A stretch of DNA of 64,000 bases from Bifidobacterium cebidarum. Lineage in GTDB: Bacteria > Actinomycetota > Actinomycetes > Actinomycetales > Bifidobacteriaceae. Shown one piece after another: positions 1 through 9,545 of this stretch. A program made the position numbers and the translations under genes. The first letter of the stretch is position 1. Each line of letters opens with the position of its first letter. The notes under the pieces are model-generated. The model worked only from the letters and a program-made list of their open reading frames with translations. It did no database searches and was not told the DNA's origin. The stretch spans positions 1 through 64,000 of the forward strand of contig NZ_WBVS01000001.1 in assembly GCF_009193305.1 (NCBI RefSeq), in the 5' to 3' direction.

Positions 1-474
1 GGAGGTGATTACCTTGGCGATACCACGGCCGGCGAGCATCATGATCAGGGTGGTGATGAACGGCTGCAGACCGAGCAGGGAGACCAGAGCGCCGTTGACG
101 CAGCCGATGACCAGGCCGACGAGCAGGTCAATCAGGATGGCAACCCACACGTTCACGCCGTTGGAGAGGGACTGCATGGCGGCGGCGCCGGCCACTGCCA
201 TCACGGAACCGACGGAAAGGTCGATGCCTGCGGTGGAGATGACCAGGGTCATGCCGGTTGCGATCATCAGGTATCGGGCGGATTCCTGAAGCATGGTGAT
301 CAGCGGGCCAGCCAGACCGCCGGTGTTGGTGTTCCAGCTCAGAGCCAGGAAGTCATGCTGGAAGATGGTGCAGATGACGACCAGGAGGATGAATGCCACA
401 ATCGACCAGGTCAGGTTGTTGCTCAGCAGCTTCTTCACGAGAGCGTTGCCCTCTTCCTTTGCCTTTTCAGCCAT
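1..474 (-). CDS. fruF: Sugar ABC transporter permease FruF (N-terminal part, cut by window edge)
   Basis: The visible 158 N-terminal residues form a hydrophobic permease of the ribose/fructose ABC importer type (BPD_transp_2 family). A first membrane segment lies at about residues 17-36, and the conserved stretch STAGIDLSVGSVMAVAGA follows, which is typical of RbsC-like permeases. It would form the membrane channel for a five- or six-carbon sugar delivered by the binding protein and driven by the ATPase encoded upstream. The ATG at 474 lies one base after the stop of the ATPase gene, so the two are translated as a coupled pair. The rest of the gene lies outside the window. The symbol follows the B. 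longum fruEKFG fructose cassette as I recall it; a ribose or xylose specificity cannot be excluded from sequence alone. Confidence 0.85.
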   Translation of the reverse strand, partial: MAEKAKEEGNALVKKLLSNNLTWSIVAFILLVVICTIFQHDFLALSWNTNTGGLAGPLITMLQESARYLMIATGMTLVISTAGIDLSVGSVMAVAGAAAMQSLSNGVNVWVAILIDLLVGLVIGCVNGALVSLLGLQPFITTLIMMLAGRGIAKVITS

Positions 475-475
475 C

Positions 476-2014
476 TCACGCCTCCTTTCCGTTCACGTTG
501 GTGTTAGCGATGGTTTCGACGATGGTCGCCTGGGAGACGGTGTCGCCGTTTTCGATTTCTGCGATCTTGTGACGATCCTTCAGGACCTCGATGTCGTCGG
601 ACAGGCGCACGACCTCTTCAAGCTCGGAGGAGATGAAGACGACGCCCATGCCCTTGGCTGCCAGGTCGAGCACGACCTGCTGGATTTCGGCCTTGGCGCC
701 GATATCGATACCACGGGTCGGCTCATCGAGGATGAGCAGCTCCGGGTGGGTGGCCAGCCAGCGGCCGATCAGCACCTTCTGCTGGTTACCACCGGACAGG
801 TTCTTGATCGGACGGTCGGGGTCGCGCGGACGAACGTTGAGTTCCTCCATGTACTTGTCGACGATCGCGTCCGCTTCCTTCTTAGGAATCGGGTTGAACA
901 TGCCGCGGGTGGCCTGCAGGGCGATGAGCATGTTCTGGCGAACGGTCAGGTCGCCGATGATGCCTTCATCACGACGGTTTTCGGTGGAGTATGCGATCTT
1001 GTTCTTGAGTGCGGTGTACGGGTCGGAGATGTTGACCTTCTTGCCGTTGAACTCGTAGGTGCCGGAGTCCGGCTTGTCGGCGCCGAAGAGCAGACGGCCG
1101 AGTTCGGTACGGCCGGAGCCGAGCAGGCCCGCGAAGCCGACGACCTCGCCCTTGTAGATGTCCAGGTCGACTGGGTTGATGGTGCCCTTCTTGCCCAGGC
1201 CCTTGACCTCGGCCAGCGGCTTCTCGCCGGGCTCGATCTCGCGGCGGGACTTCTTGGCACCGATCTGGGAAAGCTCGGCGGCGGACTTACCAATCATCAT
1301 GCCGATGAGCTCGTCACGCGGGGTGTCCTTGGTCATGACTTCCTTGATGAACTTGCCGTTACGCAGAATGGTCAGACGGTCGGTGATCTCGTAGATCTGA
1401 TCGAGGAAGTGGGAGACGAACAGGATGGCCACGCCCGAGTCACGCACCTTGCGCATGATCTTGAACAGGTCCTGCACCTCGTTGGCGTCCAGGGAGGAGG
1501 TCGGCTCATCGAGAATCAGCACCTTGGCGTTGATGACCATGGCGCGTGCGATGGCGACCAGCTGCTGCATTGCGATGGAGATGGAGCTCAGCGGAGTGTG
1601 GGGGTCGATGGATTCCAAGCCCATCTGCGCCAGGTAGGTCTTGGCGGCTTCGTGGGTCTTCTTCCAGTCGATGCCGAACGGACCGCGCTTTTCGTGGCCG
1701 AGCATCACGTTCTCGCCAACGGAGAGGTTGGTGCACAGGTTCACTTCCTGGTACACGGTGGCGATGCCGGCGTTCTGTGCGTCCAAGGTGCCGTTGAAGC
1801 TCTGCGGCTTGCCTTCCACGGTGATGGTACCGGCGTCGATCTTGTACACACCGGTCAGAGCCTTGATCATGGTCGACTTACCAGCGCCGTTCTCACCCAT
1901 GAGAGCGTGCACTTCGCCTGGGTAGAGGGTCAGGTCGACACCGTCCAAAGCCTTGACGCCCGGGAATTCAATCGTGATGCCCTTCATCACGACGATAGGG
2001 GTTTTATCAGTCAT
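476..2014 (-). CDS. fruK: Sugar ABC transporter ATP-binding protein FruK (double ABC domain)
   Basis: This 512-residue protein energises sugar import at the inner face of the membrane. It carries two fused ABC domains, as in RbsA and MglA. The first has Walker A GENGAGKST at 40-48 and Walker B LILDEPTSSLD at 166-176. The second has the signature LSGGNQQKV near 406-414 and Walker B LLILDEPTRGID near 426-437, but its P-loop reads GLLGSGRTE (297-305) with Arg in place of the catalytic Lys. That replacement is usual in the C-terminal half of this subfamily. The start ATG at 2014 has an AAGG Shine-Dalgarno seven bases upstream. It sits between the binding protein and permease genes of the same operon. 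Confidence 0.92.
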   Translation of the reverse strand: MTDKTPIVVMKGITIEFPGVKALDGVDLTLYPGEVHALMGENGAGKSTMIKALTGVYKIDAGTITVEGKPQSFNGTLDAQNAGIATVYQEVNLCTNLSVGENVMLGHEKRGPFGIDWKKTHEAAKTYLAQMGLESIDPHTPLSSISIAMQQLVAIARAMVINAKVLILDEPTSSLDANEVQDLFKIMRKVRDSGVAILFVSHFLDQIYEITDRLTILRNGKFIKEVMTKDTPRDELIGMMIGKSAAELSQIGAKKSRREIEPGEKPLAEVKGLGKKGTINPVDLDIYKGEVVGFAGLLGSGRTELGRLLFGADKPDSGTYEFNGKKVNISDPYTALKNKIAYSTENRRDEGIIGDLTVRQNMLIALQATRGMFNPIPKKEADAIVDKYMEELNVRPRDPDRPIKNLSGGNQQKVLIGRWLATHPELLILDEPTRGIDIGAKAEIQQVVLDLAAKGMGVVFISSELEEVVRLSDDIEVLKDRHKIAEIENGDTVSQATIVETIANTNVNGKEA

Positions 2015-2073
2015 GTCTTTGCCTTAAACGAGAAGGGAATTGTTATCGTTTTGTGATATTTGGGCCGAACATG

Positions 2074-2119
2074 AGTGATGGTGTGGAAGGAATCGATTTT
2101 CCCTTCTCACACCATCACT
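2074..2119 (-). other. Intercistronic stem-loop between fruE and fruK
   Basis: Perfect 12-bp arms lie at 2074-2085 and 2108-2119 with a 22-base loop that can pair further with a bulge. No T-run follows. It lies in the 145-bp gap after fruE and before fruK. In binding-protein operons such hairpins commonly stabilise the upstream message or reduce read-through, so that more binding protein than ATPase is made; that role is inferred here. Confidence 0.6.
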
Positions 2120-2159
2120 ACGAGTTCAGTTCAGTTATCGGTTTTGGACAGCCGTGCTA

Positions 2160-3143
2160 TCAGTAAGCGCGGGAGTTGTTGTCCAGGGCTTCCTTGGCGC
2201 TGGTGGCGTCGAAGGTCTTGGACTCGATCTGGATGTCCTTCTCAACCTTCTTGCCATCCAGGTAATCCTTGACGGCCTGAGCGGTTTCCTTACCGAAGAT
2301 CGGGTTGTACTCGATCACGTAGGAGAGGTCGCCGTCAACCAGAGCCTGCAGAGCGTTCTTCGTACCATCGATGGTGATGATCTTGACCTTGCCCTTGAGG
2401 CCGGCAGCGTCAACAGCCTGAGCGGCACCGAGGCCCATCTCGTCGTTCTGAGCGAAGATGAACTGCGGGTTCTCGGACTTGTACTTGTCGAGCAGACCAG
2501 CGGTCACGGTCTTGGCCTCATCAGTGGACCAGTTGGCGGACTGGGACTCAAGCACCTTGATGTTGGAGGCAACCTTGTTGGACCAGCCGGTGCCACGATC
2601 CTTCACCACGGACAGGCCGGCAGGGCCTTCCAGGATGAAGCCGTTGGCGCCGTCCGGGAAGTTCTTGTTGACGAACTCGGCGGCCTGCTCGCCAGCCCAT
2701 TCGTTGGACGGGCCGATGTGGGAAACGATAGCCTTCTTAGCGTCGGCATCCTTGACCTCGACGTTACGATCCACGGTGAAGACCGGAATCTCAGCCTCAG
2801 CGGCCTTCTTCAGGGAATCATCCCAACCGGAATCCTCAGTGGAGGACAGGATAATGGCGTCAACTTCGTCGTTCACGAACTTGTTGAAAGCCTGAATCTG
2901 CTTCTGCTGATCGTTGTTCTGAGTCGGGGAGTAGACCAGATCAAAGCCTGCATCCTTGAATGCTGCCTTGATGTCGTTCTCGTTAGCGGTACGGAAGCCG
3001 CCCTCAGGACCAACGGCCACGAAGCCGACAGTCTTCTTGCCACCATTGCTGCTACCGCCGGCGCTGCTAGAACCGCAAGCCGCGACACTCACCAGTGCAG
3101 CAGCAGAAGCAACGAGGGCAATGGCCTTCTTCCAATTCTTCAT
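2160..3143 (-). CDS. fruE: Sugar-binding lipoprotein FruE of the fru ABC transporter
   Basis: This 327-residue periplasmic-binding-type protein (Peripla_BP_4 / ribose-binding family) captures the sugar outside the membrane. A lipoprotein signal peptide starts MKNWKKAIALVASAAALVSV and ends in a lipobox with Cys23, followed by a Ser/Gly-rich linker. Family features include the hinge-region pattern FTVDRNV and NDEMGLGAAQAVDAAG. The ATG at 3143 was chosen over a start 35 codons upstream because it has a strong GAGGAGG Shine-Dalgarno and begins directly with the signal peptide. It is the first gene of the operon, followed by a stem-loop, fruK and fruF. Fructose is the likely substrate by resemblance to the B. 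longum system; I cannot verify specificity from residues. Confidence 0.9.
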   Translation of the reverse strand: MKNWKKAIALVASAAALVSVAACGSSSAGGSSNGGKKTVGFVAVGPEGGFRTANENDIKAAFKDAGFDLVYSPTQNNDQQKQIQAFNKFVNDEVDAIILSSTEDSGWDDSLKKAAEAEIPVFTVDRNVEVKDADAKKAIVSHIGPSNEWAGEQAAEFVNKNFPDGANGFILEGPAGLSVVKDRGTGWSNKVASNIKVLESQSANWSTDEAKTVTAGLLDKYKSENPQFIFAQNDEMGLGAAQAVDAAGLKGKVKIITIDGTKNALQALVDGDLSYVIEYNPIFGKETAQAVKDYLDGKKVEKDIQIESKTFDATSAKEALDNNSRAY

Positions 3144-3192
3144 GAATACTCCTCCTCGAGCAGTGTTCTCTGGATGTTCATTCATCCACATT

Positions 3193-3225
3193 GATGACTT
3201 CTTGTCATCGACAACATCAAGTATG
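3193..3225 (-). promoter_or_regulatory. fruE promoter -10 region and 5'-leader hairpin
   Basis: On the minus strand a -10-like CATACT (3220-3225) lies 17 bp downstream of a -35-like TTGAAC (3243-3248). Transcription would start near 3213. A hairpin with 6-bp arms GATGAC/GTCATC (3193-3198 and 3204-3209, loop 5) would then sit at the extreme 5' end of the leader. Its left arm overlaps a second possible partner, CATCAA at 3215-3220. Confidence 0.5.
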
Positions 3226-3242
3226 GAGCGAACAGGTTGATT

Positions 3243-3296
3243 GTTCAATCGTGAGCGATAACATTTTGATAACAGGTTTATAACAAATCGATAACA
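3243..3296 (-). promoter_or_regulatory. fru -35 element and four 11-bp-phased direct repeats
   Basis: On the plus strand GATAACA-type heptamers begin at 3257, 3268, 3279 (TATAACA) and 3290, exactly 11 bp apart. The block lies immediately upstream of the TTGAAC -35 element (3243-3248) of fruE. Direct repeats in helical phase just upstream of -35 are typical of activators that bind as a side-by-side row on one DNA face, for example OmpR/PhoB-type regulators. The factor is unknown. Confidence 0.6.
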
Positions 3297-3429
3297 GTGC
3301 CGGGAAATTGGCGAAACTTGGCGGAATTCGGCCGTTTATCTACCATAATGGTAATCGTTGCACAGCGGCAAAGTCGCTTGCTGGCCGAGCGACAAGGCCG
3401 CCGCCACAAGGTATATAGAAAGGTTCACT

Positions 3430-3699
3430 ATGGATACCGTTTTCCTTATCATCAAGCAGGTTGAGGGTGTCAAGCACCTGGCCGGCGTGGCTGCCACCAT
3501 CGGCGACGCCGCCAAGCTGCTGGCCAAGTGGGAGCCGGAGTGCCCGGATAACTTCAACTTCCTGGGCACCAAGGAAGAATACGGCGTGACCCGCCACCTG
3601 TTCAACATCCCGTTCAACATGGAATACCTCATCTATGAGGTTCCGATGAACTCCGAAGTGCCTGCCGAGCTGTTCAAGAAGGAGTACGGCGGCATCTGA
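3430..3699 (+). CDS. Small conserved-looking protein of unknown function
   Basis: The product has 89 residues, begins MDTVFLIIKQVEGV and ends LFKKEYGGI. I do not recognise a family. It is predicted soluble and of mixed composition, with no signal peptide or membrane segment. Coding is supported by the AGAAAGG Shine-Dalgarno eight bases before the ATG at 3430, by codon use like the neighbours, and by a strong terminator directly downstream. It stands alone on the plus strand, divergent from the fru operon and convergent with lpqB. Confidence 0.75.
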   Translation: MDTVFLIIKQVEGVKHLAGVAATIGDAAKLLAKWEPECPDNFNFLGTKEEYGVTRHLFNIPFNMEYLIYEVPMNSEVPAELFKKEYGGI

Positions 3700-3712
3700 T
3701 CGGTGCTTCTGC

Positions 3713-3757
3713 ATATGAATGACTCCCGGCGCATAAGCGTACGGGAGTCATTCATAT
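3713..3757. terminator. Bidirectional terminator between the small gene and lpqB
   Basis: Perfect 16-bp arms lie at 3713-3728 and 3742-3757 with a 13-base loop. The hairpin lies in the convergent gap after the small plus-strand gene and after lpqB on the minus strand. The stem has a GC-rich top and an AT-rich base, so it can act in both directions although it lacks a long T-run. Confidence 0.75.
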
Positions 3758-3818
3758 CAGCGACATCTTTTACCGATAATGCCCGGATACTGATAACCGC
3801 ATAACGAATAAGCCATGC

Positions 3819-5546
3819 TCACTGGGAACCAAGGGCATCAACCTGACTGTCGGCTATGGACCACGAGCCGTCGAGGGAGCCGGACACCGAGCGCACGGTA
3901 CCAGTGTTATCCAACACAGACAAACGACGGTACAGACTGATTTGCCCGGACGCCATCGACACCACGGTGCCTTCGGGCAATCGCTGGGTTACGGCCGGGC
4001 CAGGCACAATCTGACGATAGGCGCTCTGCCGCGTACCATCCGTGCCGGCAGAAGTGGCATATACAAGGTTCAAATCGTTATAGAACGACAGCATCGCCAC
4101 ATCCTGGGTGAGACTCACTTGTGCGGCGGCTTTGCTGAGCCCGGTCACATCGTTGTTATCATCGCGGACAATGCCGGTGATTGCCACGCCTGCGTACTGC
4201 CCTCCCTCAATGGCGAGAGCCAATCGAGACCCTTCGGTGGAGACGTTCACCGAAGTCACCTGCCCATCCGAATCCAGCCACGGGACAGCGATCTTCATGG
4301 ACTGCCCGTCGCGATGAACATAGAGCGTCTTGCCGTCACTGCCCACGGCCCATACCTCGCCATTGAGGCCGGCTGTCACCGAGCGGATGCGCGCGTTGCC
4401 GAAGAGCACACCGCAGGAATCGCCATTGGCGCTCAGGCATTCCACCACGCCATCCGCGCGAAGCACCGCTCCCCCATTGGTGGAGAACGCAAAACCGAGT
4501 GCATTATCGAACCCTGGCGCATCCGCCACACGCAATGGGCTGGAGCTGGACAGTGACACGATATGACCACCGGTCAATGTGTATACGCCCACGGCCGGCT
4601 GGTCGGCGCTGAGCTTGATGTTGGAGTCGGCGTCTGAATAATCCACGCCGTCGCCAGTCACCTTGAGGTTATACCCGGAATTGCCATCGCCCAGCGTCAG
4701 CCTGATGCGATGCACCAGCATGCCGCGATCGTCATCGCTGAGCGCATTCATTCCCTTGGTGAGACTGACCGTGACGGCGGTGTCCTGCATCGGCACCGAA
4801 TCGACCGCCAGCGATACCGTCGCCAAATGAGGCTCCTGAACGGCACCCTCCAGCCAGCTCGGCACACTGCCCAGGATTTCACGTACCGCCTGTGTACGCC
4901 AATTACGCCAGCTGAGCCAACGCACATCCGGCACCAGCTGTTTGCCGGACGAAGACACTTGGTATACGGAAACCTGACGGAACACCTGATCGAAATCCGC
5001 GGTGGAAATCACTACACCGTTCTCCAGCGAAGAGATACGCCACTGCCCCTTCTGCTTGATCAGTGTGTACGACAGCTTGCGGGACTGCGCCTCATGCACC
5101 GGCGTATACACCCCACGAGAATCCAACATCCCCACCGCTTGGACTTCCACTTCCACGATCAGTGTGCTTTCCGCCCCCTGAGGTGCGGTCATGGTGTTGG
5201 CCCGGCGGCGGAAATCGGGGGTGCCGCTGTAGATCACCGCGGCACTATCCCCGTTCCAGCCCAAAGATGCCGAAGAGGTAAGGAATTCACGCGCCACCTG
5301 ATAGCCGTCAGACTGCACGCCGGCCGGCATGGCATCGTAGAAGCCCTGTACAATGCCCTCAGGCTGCGCATCATCCACAGGACCTTGCGGATTGGTGTAC
5401 ACACGCTGCGTCTGCTGCTGCACAGGAGCCAATGTCTGTACGTTGCCGCCGGTCGGCAAGGCCAGAGGACTGGAGCATGCAGTCAACGCCGCGGCACACA
5501 GCGCCACCGCGGCCGATGCAACCACCGCTTGCATTCGCCGCTTCAT
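3819..5546 (-). CDS. lpqB: LpqB-family lipoprotein of the MtrAB system
   Basis: This 575-residue lipoprotein has a signal peptide with lipobox LTAC (Cys24), a GerMN-type region in the first half ([15 protein letters not shown], then repeats around SVPSWLEG) and a C-terminal beta-propeller-like region. That matches actinobacterial LpqB, a membrane-anchored extracellular protein that interacts with the sensor kinase MtrB and affects envelope homeostasis in mycobacteria. Its ATG overlaps the stop of mtrB by four bases, so it is translationally coupled as the last gene of mtrA-mtrB-lpqB. The family assignment is secure from context and architecture; the molecular role in bifidobacteria is inferred. 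Confidence 0.9.
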   Translation of the reverse strand: MKRRMQAVVASAAVALCAAALTACSSPLALPTGGNVQTLAPVQQQTQRVYTNPQGPVDDAQPEGIVQGFYDAMPAGVQSDGYQVAREFLTSSASLGWNGDSAAVIYSGTPDFRRRANTMTAPQGAESTLIVEVEVQAVGMLDSRGVYTPVHEAQSRKLSYTLIKQKGQWRISSLENGVVISTADFDQVFRQVSVYQVSSSGKQLVPDVRWLSWRNWRTQAVREILGSVPSWLEGAVQEPHLATVSLAVDSVPMQDTAVTVSLTKGMNALSDDDRGMLVHRIRLTLGDGNSGYNLKVTGDGVDYSDADSNIKLSADQPAVGVYTLTGGHIVSLSSSSPLRVADAPGFDNALGFAFSTNGGAVLRADGVVECLSANGDSCGVLFGNARIRSVTAGLNGEVWAVGSDGKTLYVHRDGQSMKIAVPWLDSDGQVTSVNVSTEGSRLALAIEGGQYAGVAITGIVRDDNNDVTGLSKAAAQVSLTQDVAMLSFYNDLNLVYATSAGTDGTRQSAYRQIVPGPAVTQRLPEGTVVSMASGQISLYRRLSVLDNTGTVRSVSGSLDGSWSIADSQVDALGSQ

Positions 5547-7366
5547 CGCTCATCGTCCTTCTCATCATCAGCCATGGAATCATTGCCGTCCGGAATCACC
5601 TGATCATGTGACGTGGTCATTGGCATGATGGCCATGGCGTTGCTTCGTTCCGCCACCGGGCTTTCCGCCACGCCGAAGCCTCCGGTGATGGAGAAGTCGT
5701 TCGACGACGGCCGGGCGAAATCAACCGGCAAATCGCTATCGGCAACCGCTTCCTGCTCAGGATCGCGCGGCAGCATCACCAGGAACCACGTACCTTGCCC
5801 AATCGCCGAACGAACACGAATCGAACCGTGATGCAGCAATGCATCGGTCATCGCGATGGACAGGCCGAGGCCCGTGCCACCGGTGATACGCGAGCGGGAT
5901 GGATCACCTCGCCAGAAGCGATCGAACACATGGGCCACGGTGTTCGCGTCCATGCCGACGCCGTAGTCGCGAACACTGATGACCACGGCCTTGCGATTGG
6001 CGGCAATACGGACTTCAATGGGCTTGTCTTCGGCGAAATCAACCGCATTGGCAAGCAAGTTGCGGATGATGCGCGTTACACGGCGGGTATCCACTTTGGC
6101 AAGCACCTGCACATTGGGCAGCATGGCTCGAATATCCACGTGCTTGGCCGCCGCGATGCCGGCGACCTGTTCGATTGCCGCGTTCACCGGGTCGCGCATA
6201 TCGGCGTCGACCAAATCAAGCGCGGCATAGCCGGCGTCATATCGGGATATTTCCAGCAAATCGGCGAGTAGGTCCTGGAATCGATTGATTTGGCCGGAAA
6301 GCAACTCAACCGTGCGCTTCGTCGCCGGATCGAAGTCATCCTTCTTCATCTCCAGCAAATCCGAAGCCATACGCATCGTGGTCACCGGCGTACGCAGCTC
6401 ATGGCTCACATCGGACACGAACCGCTTCTGCGATGCGCTGGCTTCCTCCAGCTCATCGATCTTCTGGTTGAGCGAATCGGCCATGCCGTTGAACGAACGC
6501 TGCAGCACACCGAGCTCATCCTTGCGATTCACTTCCACACGCGTATCGAGGTTGCCGGAAGCCAATGTTTCCGCGGCATACGCCACATGTTCCACCGGCC
6601 GGACGATGCCACGTATCACCATCCACATCACGACGCCCACCGCAATGGAAAGCAGCACGCACACGGCGAGCAATCTGAGCTGGATTTGCGTCAGTGATTG
6701 CTGCTGCAAGGCATATGAATAAATGGCGAAGAATTCCAGGTTGCCCGCCACACCATAATCCAGCACGGTGCCTAGCACCGCGCCCGGCGTATTGCCGCTT
6801 AATGCATCCGAGGCAAGGGGCAATGTGACCGGCTGATAAAACACATTGCCGTCCACATCGGAAGCCACTGCGGAATGAATGTCGCTGGTGATGACACCCT
6901 CATAGGTGGGCTCCGTGGAGATAGGAATAATGGAGCGCGCAGTCGACTCGCGGCTCCACATGTATACGCCCACCAGATTGGAAGCGCCGTCGGATTGCAG
7001 ATTTGATGCCAGATCGTTGACCAGCTGTTGAATCTGCACCGTAGTGGTGGCATCTGAGGCGTCCAGACCGTTTTGCGCCTGCTCCACCATATTGGAGAAA
7101 TCGGATTGGGACTGGGATGTGGTTTGCGTCAGCAGTGAGGCCCGCACCGAAATCATCGAAACCACGGAAAACACGACAGCCACGGACAAGGTGAGAATCA
7201 CCGTCAACGCCACGGTTCGCGCCTGGAGCGAACGGCGAACCTCCGAGCGCCCATGCTTGAGTAGTCTTCGAAAGCTGAATCGAAAACGACGATGCGGGTC
7301 AAGGCCGCTGGTCTGTGGATTCGAAACAGTTCCTATGATTGATGATGCAGTGGGAGAGGTCGACAT
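5543..7366 (-). CDS. mtrB: Sensor histidine kinase MtrB
   Basis: This 607-residue membrane kinase phosphorylates MtrA. Two membrane segments lie near residues 51-73 and 230-252 and enclose an extracytoplasmic sensor region of about 155 residues. HAMP follows ([19 protein letters not shown]). The dimerisation helix carries [12 protein letters not shown] with the phosphoacceptor His322, and the ATPase part shows an N box ([14 protein letters not shown]), a DYGVGM G1 box and [10 protein letters not shown]. It starts five bases after mtrA and overlaps lpqB by four bases. The three-gene order is the standard actinobacterial module controlling cell wall and division functions. Confidence 0.93.
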   Translation of the reverse strand: MSTSPTASSIIGTVSNPQTSGLDPHRRFRFSFRRLLKHGRSEVRRSLQARTVALTVILTLSVAVVFSVVSMISVRASLLTQTTSQSQSDFSNMVEQAQNGLDASDATTTVQIQQLVNDLASNLQSDGASNLVGVYMWSRESTARSIIPISTEPTYEGVITSDIHSAVASDVDGNVFYQPVTLPLASDALSGNTPGAVLGTVLDYGVAGNLEFFAIYSYALQQQSLTQIQLRLLAVCVLLSIAVGVVMWMVIRGIVRPVEHVAYAAETLASGNLDTRVEVNRKDELGVLQRSFNGMADSLNQKIDELEEASASQKRFVSDVSHELRTPVTTMRMASDLLEMKKDDFDPATKRTVELLSGQINRFQDLLADLLEISRYDAGYAALDLVDADMRDPVNAAIEQVAGIAAAKHVDIRAMLPNVQVLAKVDTRRVTRIIRNLLANAVDFAEDKPIEVRIAANRKAVVISVRDYGVGMDANTVAHVFDRFWRGDPSRSRITGGTGLGLSIAMTDALLHHGSIRVRSAIGQGTWFLVMLPRDPEQEAVADSDLPVDFARPSSNDFSITGGFGVAESPVAERSNAMAIMPMTTSHDQVIPDGNDSMADDEKDDER

Positions 7367-7371
7367 CAGTC

Positions 7372-8088
7372 TCAGTGCTCAGGATTGACGAATTTGTAGC
7401 CGATGCCGCGCACGGTTTGAATGATCTGCGGGTTTTCCGGATCGTCCTCGACCTTGGCGCGCAAACGCTGCACATGCACATTCACCAAACGGGTGTCTCC
7501 TGAATTCTCATATCCCCAGACGTCATGCAGCAGCGTGGAGCGGCTGATGGCCTCTCCTGCAGCGGCCGCAAGCACGAACATGAGCTCGAATTCCATAGGG
7601 GTCAGATTCAGATCCTTGCCGTTCTTGGTGGCGGTATGCTCCAGGCGGTCGATGACGATGCCGCCACGCTCGATGTGATTGACGTTTGTCGCATTACCGC
7701 CGTTCTGCTCACCAGCGCTTTCGGACGGACGGGCGATACGGAAGCGCGCGCGGATGCGGGCCAGCAACTCGGCCACTTTGAATGGCTTGGGCACATAATC
7801 ATCGGCTCCGGCTTCAAGACCCGCCACCACATCCGTGGTATCCGATTTGGCGGTGAGCATGATGATCGGCACATTCGAGGTCTCGCGAATACGACGAGCT
7901 ACTTCGGTGCCATCCAAACCGGGGAGCATCACATCAAGCAGAATCAAATCGGGTTTGACCGTGGGGAACATTTCCACAGCACGCAGACCATCCATGCAGG
8001 TAACAGTCTGGAAACCCTCATTTTCCAATACGAGGCTGAGCATTTCGCCAATGGCTTGATCGTCGTCCACGATGAAAATGACCGCCAT
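7372..8088 (-). CDS. mtrA: Response regulator MtrA (OmpR family)
   Basis: This 238-residue DNA-binding response regulator has a receiver domain with acidic pocket VDDDQ and phosphoacceptor Asp52 in LILLDVMLPGLDG. Conserved Thr and Lys lie in MLTAKSD and PKPF. A winged helix follows with the OmpR signature HVQRLRAKVEDDP. A short Ser/Gly/Asn-rich linker, SAGEQNGGN, separates the domains. The start at 8088 has an AAGGAGCG Shine-Dalgarno. It follows rarA by 71 bp on the same strand and precedes mtrB by five bases. MtrA regulates cell wall hydrolases and replication genes in mycobacteria; the targets here are unknown. Confidence 0.93.
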   Translation of the reverse strand: MAVIFIVDDDQAIGEMLSLVLENEGFQTVTCMDGLRAVEMFPTVKPDLILLDVMLPGLDGTEVARRIRETSNVPIIMLTAKSDTTDVVAGLEAGADDYVPKPFKVAELLARIRARFRIARPSESAGEQNGGNATNVNHIERGGIVIDRLEHTATKNGKDLNLTPMEFELMFVLAAAAGEAISRSTLLHDVWGYENSGDTRLVNVHVQRLRAKVEDDPENPQIIQTVRGIGYKFVNPEH

Positions 8089-8159
8089 GCCGTTCCACGC
8101 TCCTTATCTTGTGCTTCGCTCTCCCACACCACCGAAAGCGGTTATCGTTCCGTTTTACT

Positions 8160-9539
8160 TTACCCCTTCTGACCGCCTTCGCCATGCAAAATAGGGCGAA
8201 TCTTGGCGAGCCGCTGGCTTACTTCATGCTCATAACCACGATCATTGGGATGGTAATACTCGGTTCCTCGCAGTATTTCAGGCATGTATTCCTGAGGAGC
8301 CACCGCGCCAGGCCAATCGTGGGCGTACTTGTACCCTTCGTGATTGCCCCACTCCTTCATCAGCTTGGTGGGCGCATTCCGTAAGTACAGCGGCACGGCA
8401 CCGATTTTTCCGGCATCCACATCGGCAAGCGCCTGATTGATGGCGTTATAGCTGGCATTTGATTTGGGAGCGGTAGCCACCGCGATGGTGGCCTCGGCCA
8501 GAATGATGCGTGCCTCGGGCATACCGATCAGCGCCACGGCCTGAGCGGCGGCTACGGTGACCTGCAGAATCTGCGGGGCGGCAAGCCCGACTTCCTCGGC
8601 TGCGGCAATCATGATGCGCCGCGCGATGAAGCGTGGATCCTCGCCCGCCTTCAGCATACGAGCCAGATAATGAATGGCCGCATCCGGATCGGAACCGCGC
8701 ATCGATTTGATGAACGCGGAGATCACATCGTAATGATCGTCACCGTCTTTGTCGTAGCGAACCGTGGCGGTATCCATCACATTGGCCACGACGTCCGGCG
8801 TGATAATCGGCCTTCGCGCGCCCTTTTTGCGGGCTTCATCGCCAGTGACCGCTCCGGCGGCGGCTTCCAGAATGGTCAGGGATTTGCGGGCGTCTCCTCC
8901 GGCCATGCGCACGATATCCGCGATGGCTGCATCAGTGGCCTTGACCTCGCCTTTGAGCCCGCGTTCGTCGGTCAGCGCGCGTTGCACCAGTTCGGTAAGC
9001 TGCTCAGGCTCCAATGATTCGAGTTTGACCACCACCGAGCGGGACAACAGTGGCTTGATGACCGAGAAGCTGGGGTTTTCGGTGGTGGCGCCGATGAAGG
9101 TCACGTCACGGTTCTCGACGGCAGGCAGCAATGCGTCCTGCTGGGATTTGGAGAAACGATGCACCTCGTCGATGAACAGCACGGTTTCCCGGCCTTGAGC
9201 CACGAGCCGCTCGTGGGCACGATTCAATACATCGCGCACATCCTTGACGCCGGAGGTCACTGCGGAGAGCTCCTCGAATACGCGACCGGATTGGCCGGCG
9301 ACGATGGTGGCGAGCGTGGTCTTGCCAACGCCGGGAGGTCCGAAGAGAATCACCGAGCTTGGGGCGGTAAGGCTGCCACGGCTGGCCGGATTGGCTAGAC
9401 GACGCAGCGGGGATCCATTCCCCAGCACATGTTGTTGCCCAATGACCTCGTCCAGCGTACGCGGACGCATACGCACCGCCAACGGACGGGTCATCGACTC
9501 CGGCGCATCCATGGCCCCAAACAGATCATTCTCAGTCAT
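8160..9539 (-). CDS. rarA: Replication-associated recombination protein RarA (MgsA) AAA+ ATPase
   Basis: This 459-residue AAA+ ATPase acts at stalled replication forks. It has Walker A GPPGVGKTT, Walker B VLFIDEVHRF and sensor motif GATTENPSF. The C-terminal half matches the RarA tetramerisation region (AIHYLARMLKAGEDP, ARRIMIAAAEEVGLA, PLYLRNAPTKLMKEWG). The ATG at 9539 has no close Shine-Dalgarno but lies six bases after a TAGTAT -10 element, suggesting a leaderless message. A perfect LexA box lies over the -35 region, which implies damage-inducible expression. It is followed by mtrA in the same direction, so read-through into the mtr genes is possible. Confidence 0.93.
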   Translation of the reverse strand: MTENDLFGAMDAPESMTRPLAVRMRPRTLDEVIGQQHVLGNGSPLRRLANPASRGSLTAPSSVILFGPPGVGKTTLATIVAGQSGRVFEELSAVTSGVKDVRDVLNRAHERLVAQGRETVLFIDEVHRFSKSQQDALLPAVENRDVTFIGATTENPSFSVIKPLLSRSVVVKLESLEPEQLTELVQRALTDERGLKGEVKATDAAIADIVRMAGGDARKSLTILEAAAGAVTGDEARKKGARRPIITPDVVANVMDTATVRYDKDGDDHYDVISAFIKSMRGSDPDAAIHYLARMLKAGEDPRFIARRIMIAAAEEVGLAAPQILQVTVAAAQAVALIGMPEARIILAEATIAVATAPKSNASYNAINQALADVDAGKIGAVPLYLRNAPTKLMKEWGNHEGYKYAHDWPGAVAPQEYMPEILRGTEYYHPNDRGYEHEVSQRLAKIRPILHGEGGQKG

Positions 9540-9545
9540 ACTTGC

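Noticed and set aside
293..2056. 587-codon open frame on the plus strand
   Set aside because: It is the antisense of fruK; composition (Leu/Gly/Asp/His-rich, no domain) is typical of a shadow frame.
3251..3268. Resemblance of GTGAGCGATAACA to a lac operator
   Set aside because: The match is to one half only and the dominant pattern in the region is an 11-bp direct repeat, so I did not call a LacI-type palindrome.
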